Below are positions 10,307-22,013 of a DNA stretch of 64,000 nt, one piece after another (position 1 is the stretch's first letter; every line of letters starts with the position of its first letter). The stretch covers positions 85,666,363 through 85,730,362 of the forward strand of contig CM061239.1 in assembly GCA_030848705.1 (NCBI GenBank). Reading direction: 5' to 3'. Both the position numbers and the translations under genes were made by a program. This stretch comes from Heracleum sosnowskyi (lineage: Eukaryota; Streptophyta; Magnoliopsida; Apiales; Apiaceae). Under the pieces are notes generated by a model. The model had not been told where the DNA came from, made no database searches, and saw only the letters and a program-made list of their open reading frames with translations.

Positions 10307-11904
10307 TCACTTAGCTTGAGATTTCCTCTTCTGTCTTGCTGCATCCTCTCTTTTGAGAGCTTCTGCCAAGCAGCTTCTTAGACTTTCTACAAGAGAAATT
10401 TCAGCAGCAGACACTGCATCATCCTCTACTTCATCAATGATCTTCTTTATGGAAGGGGATATGAGAGAGCTGACATCCCTGAGATTCAGCCATTGCTCTA
10501 TATCATATGGATAGGTTCTGAAATGAAGTTCTTCATTAATGAGCTTGAATCTTCTTCCAGGATAAGCATTGAGAGACTTCCTTCTTTGCTTGTCCAGCTT
10601 TGAGTCTTCTCCTTTTCTCCCTTCCAATAACTTCTCTATCTCATCAGAACAAATCTGTTCCAAGGGATGAATTGAACCAGCTACCATATACTGTAAATCC
10701 TTCAGAGTGGATGTTTTAAGCTTATGCAAGCTGCAAACATAGATTTCTTCTTTTAGGAACTTGACTCTTAGGGGATTTTCCAGCATATATGGTTGATAAT
10801 TTGGAGCTTCACTTTCTGCCTTGTTAGAGGCCTTGTGAATTTCTAGTAATTCAGCTTCCTTCTTATCAAGTTCTGTCTGAGCTTGAGAATATGCAGAAGA
10901 TTCAGGTCCTTTGCTTGGCCTGGGTTGCCCTTCCTGAGTTGGTTGGGCTTGCCCTTCTTCTGTGGGTGAGTCATCAAACTCATAGTACCAGTGGTATGTT
11001 ATAGGAGAGGCTGGGAGATCAGTAAGAATATCAGCATCATCAAAATCTGCAAAGTTATAGCCAAATTTCTGATAAAATTCAGCATCCCTATCTGCCTGAT
11101 ATTTTAGAACATGTTCCATGACAGCCTCTGAAACATTATCATAGCTCTCCAGCAACTCTACCATTCTTTCCAGGTAGAAGAAATCAATTCTTCTTTTATC
11201 TATGGTTGATGTGCTGTTCTTGGTTGATGTGGCTACCAGATTGAAGTCCTTGTCAATCTTGGCAGACCTTGATTCTTCCCACCACAGAATGTACTCAGTG
11301 GCCTCTTGATTTGCATCCAGCTTAACCTCAACACTCTTAATTTCTTTTGATTTCATTTGTTGAATCTTAAGACTGTTGGGAGGAATTGATTGAATTGGCT
11401 TTTTGAGATTCCTGCCAAATCCAGTGGCCTTTTCCTTTCCTGAGTACTTGTGCTTCCCTGTTGGTTTCTGTCTAGTAAACCATGCCTTTGCTTTAGCTTT
11501 CAGTGTCTTGGGCTTGACAGCAGCTTTGGTTTCATCCTTGACAGAACCTTCCTTGACAGTGTCCTTGTCGACAGCATCTTCCAAGACAGCATCTTCTATG
11601 ACAGTATCTTTGTCGACAGTACCTTTGGTGACAGCATCTTTTTCAGCATTTATGCAATCAATAGCACATCTAAGAATGCTTGCCTCCAAAGCTTCCAGTA
11701 TTCTTGACTCCTCTTCATCTGTTGCACCAGCATCTTTCTTTTCCTGGCTAGGAGTTTCTTCATTGCCTTCATTCTGAGATTGAATACCAGTATTCCCAGA
11801 ATTACTTCCACCAGCATTTCCAGCATTTCCAGAAGCTTCACCACCTCCATCCTTACCATCTTCATCATCATCATCATCATCATCATGGGGAGGAATGTTA
11901 TAGA
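10307..11904 (-). pseudogene. Copia1 aORF, C-terminal part (downstream of the CACTA insertion)
   Basis: The frame is open from the CACTA target duplication at 11904 to a stop at 10307, about 530 codons. Removing the transposon and one AGA copy brings it exactly into frame with the segment starting at 22855. It begins with an Asp-rich run and low-complexity G/N/S/E sequence, then several D-(T/A)-V repeats produced by GACAG(T/C) words (11510-11645), a lysine-rich stretch, and a more ordered, coiled-coil-like charged C-terminus ending RKSQAK. No catalytic motif is recognised. Similar extra ORFs after pol occur in SIRE/Maximus elements; their function is unknown. Confidence 0.8.
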
Positions 11905-12480
11905 CACTACGTCAAATTTGGGCTTTCGTCACTCTTTTGTACAGTAAGGGCTGTGACACTTTGGAAAAAACGAGTGGCTAAAGATCATCGTCCCAAGTTT
12001 TAGCCACACAATTGTTTTTCGAGTGACCGAAGACACATTTTTTGGAAGATTTAGTCACAATTTATAAAAGTGTGACAATTGAGAGATGAAACAGCATGTT
12101 TTTTTTGTTGACTTTGACCAAATCCAACATTTATAGTCATACTTGAGAGATAGAAGTGTGACAAAAAATAGTGACGCTTCTTTGCTGTATCTAAATGTTA
12201 CCAAACGGTCACAGTCATTTTCGGGGATGTGGCTAAATGTGAAATAACCTATGGTCACTACATTTTATATGTGACTAAAAAGTAGAGTTTTCTGCATTAT
12301 GTCAGATCTTTGTTCGCTAAGGCAGCTAAAAACTAGTGACTGTATTATTGTGTGACTAAAAAGTACTCTGTTTTCAGGAACAGAGCATTCTGTTTTGAGG
12401 ATCCTCATTTCCAACTGATCTGTCACATTATTACATTTGGGTGTGGCAAAATATTTGACCACTGGACATGAAGTATTGGT
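11905..12480. repeat. CACTA left terminus: TIR and subterminal repeats
   Basis: After the TIR (11905-11932) the word GTGRCTAAA or its complement recurs in both orientations: near 11974, 11999, 12050, 12231, 12270 and 12351, with weaker copies near 12250, 12336 and 12430. In En/Spm such subterminal repeats are the binding sites of TNPA. No gene lies in 11933-12628. Confidence 0.85.
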
Positions 12481-12628
12481 ATAGCAGATTAACCAGAAAT
12501 GACAAACACAAACTTGATTTATCCAAGTTGCATACCAGATGAGCTTAAAACTTGATAATGAAGCTTAAAACTAGAACAATTCAACTAATCCATGTCATTC
12601 GGCCAACATTAGAATTCACCATTACATA

Positions 12629-13065
12629 TTAATTCTTCATCAAATAAAAAACAAAGAAAATGACCAAGACAATGATAACATTATACAACTTCCCACGTAT
12701 GACATGAACCTCCTTTCGAAGATCTTCAACTGTTGACATGCAGTTTTGCAGGTCAGTCTTCACAACATCAACTTCTTTCTGGATCTTGATCTTCATGCCA
12801 ACTGGTTCAGGATCAATCCATTCCCAAAACGAACATTTGGGTCCAGAAGACTTGAAAAGGGAATTCAAATTAAAAGCTGTTTATTAAATTTAACAGATGA
12901 AACTGATAGACATCAGCTTACCAATGAACTTGATTTGTGGCACACCCGAAATCTTCTTCCAGGGTTGTCAAGTGTGTTTGATGTTCTAATCCGGGCAGGA
13001 AGACCACAGTAGCACAGATCACATCGATTTTGGTTTGAGCTGTAGGAATTTGAAGACGACATCAT
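12629..13065 (-). CDS. GRF-type zinc-finger protein with C-terminal membrane segment
   Basis: Two exons: 13065-12922 (ATG to a GTAAGC donor) and 12850-12629, joined in phase 0 to give 121 aa. The first exon holds CDLCYCGLPARIRTSNTL...NPGRRFRVC and the second CSFWEWIDPE, together the zf-GRF pattern (a nucleic-acid-binding zinc finger). A charged heptad-like coiled coil (about residues 70-100) follows, and then a hydrophobic stretch YNVIIVLVIFFVFYLM just before the C-terminus, predicted to anchor it in a membrane. This layout matches the plant 'At4g04775-like' small proteins. It lies just downstream of the transposase on the same strand. It may be a captured host gene or a family component. The splice sites are canonical. 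Confidence 0.7.
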
Positions 13066-13205
13066 GATCAGGCCTCTTTCTTTGCACACACCTGGAGAAA
13101 AAAAACAGGAATTCAAACAGAGCATAGAATTTAACCATACAATAGAATTTAGCATTACATAAAAAACATGGAAAATGACAAACATAATGATAATAATTAC
13201 CGGAT

Positions 13206-16200
13206 TCAGTTAGCATTACGTATAATAATACCCTTACAGTCCTGTCTGAAGTAATCATCACGAGATTCATTACCCAAGTCACGTGGATCTACAGGTGGTA
13301 ATATATTATCATTGTGAGGAAAAATTACAGTACTGAAATCCTCATTGACATCATCGTACAGATCTCTATAATTCTTAGGAGGTGTCATCAAGACAATAGA
13401 CATTTTTTTATCCAGCTGGTCTTTAACATAAAACACCTGTCGTGCTTGTGAGGCCAATATGAACGGATCATCCTTGTGGCCTAATCTGTTAAGTTCGACC
13501 AACGTGTAACCCAAGCCATCTTGCTTGACACCATTTCTACTGTCAACCCAGTCGCACATGAAAAGAGGAATTTTCTTAATATGATAATCTAGTACCCATA
13601 TCTCTCGTAGAACCCCGTAATAAAAGTTCTTTCCATAGGTTACTACTTCTTTAGAAATGTGCATCTCAGTTGCCTCTACACAAACCCCACTGTTCTGGTG
13701 AATTCTGCCATCACGAATTTTTGTACGAAATGTATAGCCATTGATGTCATATACATCGTATTTGTTCACGATTCTGCGTGCTCCATGTGAGATCCACTTA
13801 ACTGTTTCTGATACACTTTCGTTGGAGATCGATAACTCGCTTTCAACCTAAATTACACAATAACAAGGATAAGATTCAGCTTGCACAAATTACAATTGAG
13901 AAAAAACTAAGATCATACTGATTTAAATATTACCTTGTTGCGTAACCAGTGACCAAACGTTGTGCTATGCTCTTTCTCCAGCCATGCTTGTTGTTTACCA
14001 GGATGTTTGTTTTTCAAAAATGTCATGTGTTGTCTGCAAGTACAAAAATGAGTATCAAATATGATCCTACTGTTAAATAAAAGAAAAACACAAATAAACA
14101 TGTTCAGTAGGAGTCCTTACTCGATATACGGCACAACTTCAGGCGTATTTTGCAGTACATAGAAATGTGCTTTCATGTAGAGATCTTGAGAAACTTCAAC
14201 TGGTTTACCAGCTGACAAAGGAATTCCCTCTTCATTACCATTTTCAGATGTGTTGTGCTGGTGTTCTGGAATATCAATGGACCTCATGCATTTTTTGTAT
14301 TCGTTGAAGAACGCAATTGTTTCTTCTGCAATATGTTCCTCAGCAATGCATCCTTCTGGGTAAGCTTTGTTCCGCACATGCCCTTTAATAACTTTCATCA
14401 TCCTCTCAAAGGGATACATCCACCGAAAGCATATTGGGCCACATAATTTGACCTCTCTAACAAGGTGCACAGTTAGATGAAGCATAACATCAAGAAAGGA
14501 TGGGGTAAAGTATTTCTCCATCAAGCACAGTGTAACACAAAGCTCCTCATGCAATTTATCGAGTTCTTCTACATTGATTTCTTTGCTACATATTGATTTG
14601 AAAAAAAAACAAAGTCTGATAATAGCATATCTTGTGGGTTTAGGCATGATAGACCGTATTGCAATTGGCAAGAACTGTTGCATAAGCATATGGTAATCAT
14701 GTGATTTAAGTCCCATAAGCTTCCTATCCTTTTCATTCACCAAACTAGAAAAGTTGGAACAATAACCTTGCGGAGCCCTTAAGTTGTGTAATGTGCCACA
14801 GAACATGTCTTTTTCATCTTTAGTTAATGTGTAGCAGGCTGCAGGAAGTAATGTCTTCTCGCCTTGACTTTTAGCCTGCAACTCTTGTCTTATCCCAAAA
14901 TGTGCCAGATCCTTTCGAGCGTGCAACCCATCTTTCGTCTTGCCCGGAACATTTAGTAATGTTCCGATAATACTCTCAGCCACATTCTTCTCAGTGTGCA
15001 TGAAATCAATACAATGTTGGACCAAATTATACCGCCAATACCTAAGTCGTCGATTCCATATGTTGAATTTCTTCCAATAGGTCTGTTCTTTCTGTCCGGA
15101 ATTTGTGCTACCACCCCCTTCTGATTTTCTCTTTTTTGTTTTCCCCCCTCTTCCAGTCGAAGTCTCCATCAGTTCTGAATCTTTATCCTTATATCCCTTC
15201 CCCCACATATTCCGAATAAATTTAACCTCGTTGAATATTTCTTCCCCTGTCATAGGATCTGCAGCAGTTCCCCACTCTTCTTTTCCATTGAATGCCTTAG
15301 TTTGCTTTCTGAAGGGATGACTATATGGTAGATATCTTCGGTGACCACCATAACTCTGCTTGGCAGAGAACGGAAGTCTTACACAATGAGTTTCTTTCCT
15401 GCACACCACACAACCATGGAATCCACTATAAGGACAGCCACATAATGCACCAAGAGCAGGGTAATCATTAATCGTCCATAAGACAACAGCACGTAAAGTG
15501 AATTGTTCCTATGCATAGGAATCATATGTTTCAACACCTTCTTCAAACAAGAGCTCCAGATCATCGATCAAAGGATCCAAAAACACATCGATATCGTTTC
15601 CAGGCGTTCCCGATATTAATAACGAAAGCATGATGAACTTTCTTTTCATACACAACCAAGGTGGAAGGTTGTAAATGACAGTTAATACTGGCCACACACT
15701 GTGATTCCTATTCCCTCTGTTTACATCAACCCCGTCTGTGGAAATGCCAAGCCGAAGATTTCTTGGATCAGATGCAATTTCCGGAAATTTGTCGTCTATT
15801 GCTTTCCATGCAGGTGAATCAGATGGGTGCCGTAGAACACCGGGCTTTTTCGAACTGGTGGAGTGCCATATCAAATCTTTTGATATGCTTTTCACTTTAT
15901 AAAGTCGTTTCAGTCGTGGAATAAGGGGGAAGTACCATAATACCTTTGTAGGAACATTTTCGTATATGACTTTAGTCTTCTCATCCACCTTCCACCGTGA
16001 CATGCCACAAGTTGGACATACCACCATGTCCTTGTAATCCTTCCTGTAAAGAATGCAGTTGTTAATGCAAGCATGTATCTTTTCGTATCCTGACCCCATT
16101 GCTGTCATTATCTTTTTGGCCTCATATGTGTTGTTCACCATCTCGTTACCTTCTGCAGGCAGCATCCTTTTCAACAGAAGTAGCATTTCAGTAAAGCAAT

Positions 16201-16663
16201 TATTTGTCATTCCATGCTTACTCTTCAAGTTTAGTAGTTCAACTGTTGCAGACAACTTTGTGAAGTTAGGACAATATTTATACAAGGGCTTCTCCGCATC
16301 TGCAAGTAGTTCTTGAAACTTGTCAATGTCAGCTATGAAATTGTCTTCCGTAGCTTTTACCATTTCTATTGTTTTTGCAGCATCTGTTGGAAATTCTACT
16401 GCATCAAACTGGTTGAAAGTTGTTGGCTTGTCTTCTTCTCCATGTTTAATCCACCTTGTATAATTCCGATCGAATCCCTTAACGAGTAAGTGGTAATGGA
16501 CCTCATCCACCGAAAGAGAGAAGTGGTTTAAACAGCTTACACATGGACATGGAATAGTCTTCGTTGACATATTCAGATGAGAAACCGCAAAATCGATAAA
16601 TGCTACAACTCCATCCATATATGGTTCACTGTTTCTATCGGTTACCATCCAAGACTTATCCAT
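13206..16663 (-). pseudogene. TNP2-type CACTA transposase, one internal stop
   Basis: Three exons with canonical splice sites: 16663-14121, 14033-13934 and 13847-13206, all phases consistent, about 1,094 codons. The N-terminus MDKSWM... with the CPCVSCLNH cluster is the transposase-associated domain. The TNP2/Transposase_21 core follows, with LGISTDGVDVN and GNDIDVFLDPLIDDL. DUF4218 occupies the end of exon 1 (KSHDYHMLMQQFLP, FRWMYPFERMM). DUF4216 is in exon 3 (EIWVLDYHIKKIPLFMCDWVD, LGHKDDPFILASQA). A single in-frame TAG at 15509-15511, just after ETYDSYA, interrupts the core; the frame is otherwise open. Unless it is read through, edited or a sequencing error, the product is truncated and the copy depends on transposase in trans. 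Confidence 0.85.
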
Positions 16664-16670
16664 AACTACA

Positions 16671-16825
16671 GCCTAACTACAGCAATTACGAGCATATTAC
16701 AGCATAACTAAACCAATTACGAGCATATTAGAGCCTAACTACAGCAATTACGAGCATATTACAGCATAACTAAACCAATTCCGAGCATATTAGAGCATAA
16801 CTACAGCAATTACGAGCATATATCA
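16671..16825. repeat. 31-bp tandem repeats upstream of the transposase ATG
   Basis: About five alternating 31-bp units (GCCTAACTACAGCAATTACG... and GCATAACTAAACCAATTACG...), giving a 62-bp higher-order period (16672, 16734). They lie directly before the transposase start codon in its 5' leader. The remaining 16826-17109 is leader/promoter sequence with no gene. Confidence 0.8.
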
Positions 16826-17109
16826 AAGCATAAAATTCAAAAATTAGCATATATTTAACACATGACTTACTGAAATTAGGGATGAAATCGTTGTGGATGA
16901 AAGTATGAGTGGTTTCTGTCGGCTGCTTGTTTGAAGCTACTTGTTTGAATCCGATTAGAAGCGGCAGCTAGTGTGGTTTCCAATTGAGAGAATAAGCTTT
17001 CCACTTAGGTATTTGACCCCCATAGCCGCGCGCTGCTCCCTCTGGACTGAACCTGTTCAAGGCCCAATTAGAATAGTGTTGGCCCAAATAGAATAGTGTT
17101 GGCCCAAAT

Positions 17110-18190
17110 CGAAAGAACGAGATTCGACCCCGATTGGGGAAATAATTTTTTTTAATGCATTTTTCGACGATCCAACCGTACGGATGTTAATGGATACGCA
17201 TTGTGATGTTGGGGAAAAATAATCGAAAAATCGGGAATTTATCTTGTATGACATTTTTTGAGGGATCTGGCCAAAGTACTACTCGAAAGAACGAGATTCG
17301 ACCCCGATTGGGGAAATAATTTTTTTTAATGCATTTTTCGACGATCCAACCGTACGGATGTTAATGGATACGCATTGTGATGTTGGGGAAAAATAATCGA
17401 AAAATCGGGAATTTATCTTGTACGACATTTTTTGAGGGATCTGGCCAAAGTACTACTCGAAAGAACGAGATTCGACCCCGATTGGGGAAATAATTTTTTT
17501 TAATGCATTTTTCGACGATCCAACCGTACGGATGTTAATGGATACGCATTGTGATGTTGGGGAAAAATAATCGAAAAATCGGGAATTTATCTTGTACGAC
17601 ATTTTTTGAGGGATCTGGCCAAAGTACTACTCGAAAGAACGAGATTCGACCCCGATTGGCGAAATAATTTTTTTTAATGCATTTTTCGACGATCCAACCG
17701 TACGGATGTTAATGGATACGCATTGTGATGTTGGGGAAAAATAATCGAAAAATCGGGAATTTATCTTGTACGACATTTTTTGAGGGATCTGGCCAAAGTA
17801 CTACTCGAAAGAACGAGATTCGACCCCGATTGGGGAAATAATTTTTTTTAATGCATTTTTCGACGATCCAACCGTACGGATGTTAATGGATACGCATTGT
17901 GATGTTGGGGAAAAATAATCGAAAAATCGGGAATTTATCTTGTACGACATTTTTTGAGGGATCTGGCCAAAGTACTACTCGAAAGAACGAGATTCGACCC
18001 CGATTGGGGAAATAATTTTTTTTAATGCATTTTTCGACGATCCAACCGTACGGATGTTAATGGATACGCATTGTGATGTTGGGGAAAAATAATCGAAAAA
18101 TCGGGAATTTATCTTGTACGACATTTTTTGAGGGATCTGGCCAAAGTACTACTCGAAAGAACGAGATTCGACCCCGATTGGGGAAATAAT
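17110..18190. repeat. 174-bp tandem repeat, six full copies plus a partial
   Basis: CGAAAGAACGAGATTCGACC begins at 17110, 17284, 17458, 17632, 17806, 17980 and 18154, exactly 174 bp apart. The copies are nearly identical; single-base differences are seen in unit 1 (TTGTATGAC) and unit 4 (GATTGGCG). The array fills the space between the divergent transposase and TNPA-like genes, so it probably overlaps both promoters. Confidence 0.97.
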
Positions 18191-18650
18191 ATAACATAAA
18201 AATATATATTCGTCTAAAAACCGGCAACATCACTTTACCAATTCACTTCCCCCCAAAATATCAAACTTCCCCCCAATTCACTTTCAACATCACTTTACCC
18301 AACTCACATTCAAACTCTCCCTCTCTGTGCACCATAATCTCTCCACAACTTTCAGTCGGTGAAATTAGGTTACGCCGTCGGTCAGATCTGGTGACCCAAT
18401 CTGGTTTATGTTCATGAAATTAGGGTTTTTTCCACCGGCGTTTAAATCACCTTGCTTGTCGCAGGTAAACCATTCTTCCACAGACTATATGTTTGAGATA
18501 TATGGTTGGAGAGATTGCATATTTGAGTTGTATTTGAGAGATTGGGACGAATTGAGTTCCAATTATATGAATAATACTACTTATGCTTTAATGTTGATGT
18601 ATTAATATCTGACATTGTTGTGCTTGTTGTCTACAGCTAATTTGAGTACC
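18191..18650 (+). promoter_or_regulatory. TNPA-like gene promoter and 5' UTR with intron and short upstream ORF
   Basis: After the repeat comes a CT/CA-rich leader (18240-18330). A 5'-UTR intron is supported by CGCAG|GTAAAC (donor at 18465) and TCTACAG|CTAAT (acceptor at 18635-18636). An ATG at 18408 opens a short upstream ORF that would stop two codons after the splice. The main ATG at 18651 (TACCATGG) has a good context. Confidence 0.55.
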
Positions 18651-21600
18651 ATGGGAAAGAAGTACAGGTTAGTTGTTTACTATGGGGGTCAGTTCATGAC
18701 AAAGGTTAAGTGGCAATACACCGGTCCTAAGGCAAAGGTGTTCGACGGAATGGAAGTCTACAACATGACTGTTAAACAAGTTAGGGATTTGGTAGCGGAT
18801 GTAGTTTCGGATGATGATAAGCTTTATTTCATGAAAGATGGGGTGACCCCGGATCATGGATATGGTTTGATCCTTGGAGACAGTGACTTAAAAGAGTTGG
18901 CTGTTGCTTCTACCATGACTGGAGTCTGCAAGATTCATGTCTTCCATTCCTGGTCCACAGCTACTGCACCAGTTTGCGTTGAAGAAGAATACCTAGGTAG
19001 ACTAATTTTTGACTTCTCATATTTATGCATTTTTATGTATATTGAACAGATAAATCCTGTAATTGCTAAGGGTTCTTATACTGGTTGTAGGTGAGGACAA
19101 TGAGGAATTTGAGGAACAATATTCAACGGAAGAGTGTAGCAAAGAAGAAGAAAGCACAGAAGTAGAAGACGAAGGAGAAAACGCAGAAGAAGAAGTAGAA
19201 GAGTGCAAAAAGGTGCAACAAAAGAATGATGTCAAAGCTAAGAGGGGGCTAACCAGGTTGCCGAAGCTGCGTACCAGGTTTACAAAATCTGGTGGAAAAA
19301 GACATGAGGTTGAATTTGACTCACTTGGTAGGTTAATGGGGGAATACAGATCAGAATTTACGAGCTTTTTGGGAGACACGGTCAGGGAGCATGTTGGCTT
19401 AAGATGGTTAACATGGAAGGAGGTGCCAAAAGAAGTGAAGGATAAGCTGTGGGATCAAGTAACGGTAAATCAGCTACTTCGCATTAAGTACTCTAAATAT
19501 ATGTTACATTTTTAATATGAAACACTATTGTTGAACTTATCTGCTTGCCTTTTATGTGTATTAACACCATGTATTATATATTGCAGCATTTTTTTGATAT
19601 AGAACTTTGTCGTCGAAAGTTTACAATGACTCGGCTTGGTGGGCTGCTTCGCAATTTCAGAAGAAAGATGTATGCAAGATTCATACAACCTAACCTGAAT
19701 AAACCAGCAAAGCTTGCAAAAGTTCCTAGGCAGTATCGTACACTGGTAGAGCAAGCTGATTGGGATAGGTTCGTAGCCCACACGCAAACGGATAAATTCA
19801 AGGTTGTAATACTTTAATATACGGATCATCGTTTGAATTAACGTATTTTTCCAATGCACTTTGCTGAAATAATTCTTTTGACTATTGGAAGGATGTCTCC
19901 AAAACTACGAAAATTGCGCGATCACGGTCAGTTTTTGATCATCGCTTGGGACGAGGAGGATACCCTCGTCTCAAAGAAAAATTGGTAATTCAGATGTGTT
20001 TTTATTGTGTTACTAGTGATTATTTTGGATATTAAATGTCTGATTGTGTCATCGTTGCATTATGCAAGGTTTCAAAAAATGAAATAAAGGTTGATGATGT
20101 CCCCTCCCGTGCTTTTATGTGGAGGAAGGGGAGGGAAAACAAAGATGGAGAGTTGGGAGATCCAAAAGTGAAGAGCATGGCAGATTATTTAGTAAGTTTA
20201 AATATGAGAGTTAGTATATCCTAAAGTGAAGAACATGTCCTTGTTACTAATTTTCTTCACTTTTTTCTTTACAGATGGATATTGAAGCACAGATAAAGGA
20301 CGGACTAATCAAGATTGGGCCGGACGAGGATGCCCTTACAGTGGTTTTTGGCAGGGAGCAGGGTTCATACTTGAGAGGTGTTGGTTGTGGAGTCACTCCC
20401 AGTGCGTACTGGCATTGTCCTCGGCAAAGGACAACAGGAAAAGATAAAATCAAGATTCTGGAGCTTCAATTGGAAAATGAAAAACTGCTGCGTGAGAAGA
20501 AGGATGAAGAGCTGAAGAACCTGTCGTTGCAGATGGAGGCAACGAACAATAAACTGAATAAAGTCATGGCTCAATTGGATTCGCAAGGACTGCTTTCAGC
20601 AACAAAACAAGATGTAAGCACTACGTAAATTGTTGGAGTTTTTTGTGTTGGAATTTAGTTATCTTGTGTCTATATTCCAAAACATAGTTTACAAAACTTG
20701 TGTTATCACTTGACTTTCCCATTTCACGTTACATTCTGTAGGGAACACCGATAAGTGGGAATGGTTCGAGGGACAGCTTCATTAATGTTACCATCCCAGC
20801 ATCGAAAGAGTTTTTAACACCTGTAAGTAATGGCTACTTTAATTTCTTTTTAATTTTTTCCAAGTAGTTGCTGATTTCTTGTCCAAATTTCTTAAATTGT
20901 AGGTTAAATCTGTGGAGAAGCAAGTGACTCCTACTGCCGACACATCCATAATGGCGCAAAAGGTGATCACTGCCGACACATCCATAATGGGGCAAAATGT
21001 CATCACCACCAGGAGGAAAGTTTATATATCTCCGCGTACCACTAAATCACAAGAAGATCCAACAATTGTGCAACAGGTATTACAACATTGCTAAATGCAC
21101 ATGTATATTGAGATTAACTTTAACTTTAATATGTTGGCAATTATGCTTCTACTTTTGTAGGAAAAGGTAATTAGATCCGGAACCAGGAAGAAGATTAATT
21201 TATCTCAGCCTAGCACTATCTCTGGTCAAATGCCATCTCAGTCAAATCAAACCTCAACAGTTGTCCAATCGGTATGCATTATATTTCTAAATGCGTATGT
21301 ATATTAGTTCACTTTACCTTTATGATGTTAATTATGCCACGTACGTTTTTTAGCCAATGAAGTGTACTCTATATATGTTGAATTTCAACAACCCGGTTGC
21401 ACGTGGTACGGCTATCCTTTCAGACCAGAAAGGACAAACCATTCATGGAGTCCCCCTACAAGATGATTGCTATAGAGTTTCTGTTGATGAAGTTGTGAAG
21501 GGGGCAGCATTCTTACCTTATGAAGCCGGTGATATGCGGACAGTTGAGGATGCTTTGGGTTCTTTTGTGGCTTGGCCCAAAAACCTTATCAAGATAATTG

Positions 21601-22013
21601 ATCATCAAGTACGTTTCTTACTTTGCATTCCATTTTGGTTGTGTGCATTTATTATCCTGCTTTATAATTTTGTTTAAAATGATGGAGCTTTAATTAAATA
21701 ACATTACTTGTCCAACGGTCTTAACTTGCTTATCTATAGAATTACATTACTTGTGTTAGAATGGTCTTAACTTGAGGGCTGTTGGAATGATCATCGTATT
21801 TGTTTTCATGTTTTACTCTAGGTACCAAATCCAACGGCCAATGGGAAAGGGGAAGAACATAGCGCAACTCAAGCTAAGGAAGAACATAGCGCAGATCAAG
21901 TTAAGAAGGAGAAGAAGAGATGTAATAACATTACTGGTTCCCCAGTAACACGTTCAAAGGCTAAGGCGAACAAGGCAGACAATCTGAGGAAGAAGCGGAA
22001 GCTGGTGGTGTAA
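18651..22013 (+). CDS. TNPA-like CACTA DNA-binding protein (11 exons, 767 aa)
   Basis: Exons: 18651-18996, 19091-19464, 19587-19802, 19892-19984, 20069-20191, 20275-20613, 20742-20822, 20903-21076, 21161-21271, 21354-21608, 21822-22013. Every intron is GT-AG, all junctions after exon 2 are phase 0, and the total is 768 codons with no internal stop. Domains in order: an N-terminal PB1-like domain (KYRLVVYYGGQF...), a very acidic stretch, a Transposase_24 (Ptta/En/Spm) region (LRWLTWKEVP... to FVAHTQTDKFK), a coiled coil in exon 6 (KIKILELQLENEKLLREKKDEE, abbreviated: heptads around 20440-20580), a DUF8039-like domain in exon 10 (TIHGVPLQDDCYRVSVDEV) and a basic nuclear-localisation tail (RSKAKANK...RKKRKLVV). 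By family analogy it binds the subterminal repeats and assists the transposase in the nucleus. Confidence 0.9.

Noticed and set aside
12000..12480. Possible CRISPR-like spaced repeats (GTGACTAAA)
   Set aside because: Eukaryotic DNA; spacing is irregular and both orientations occur. These are CACTA subterminal repeats.
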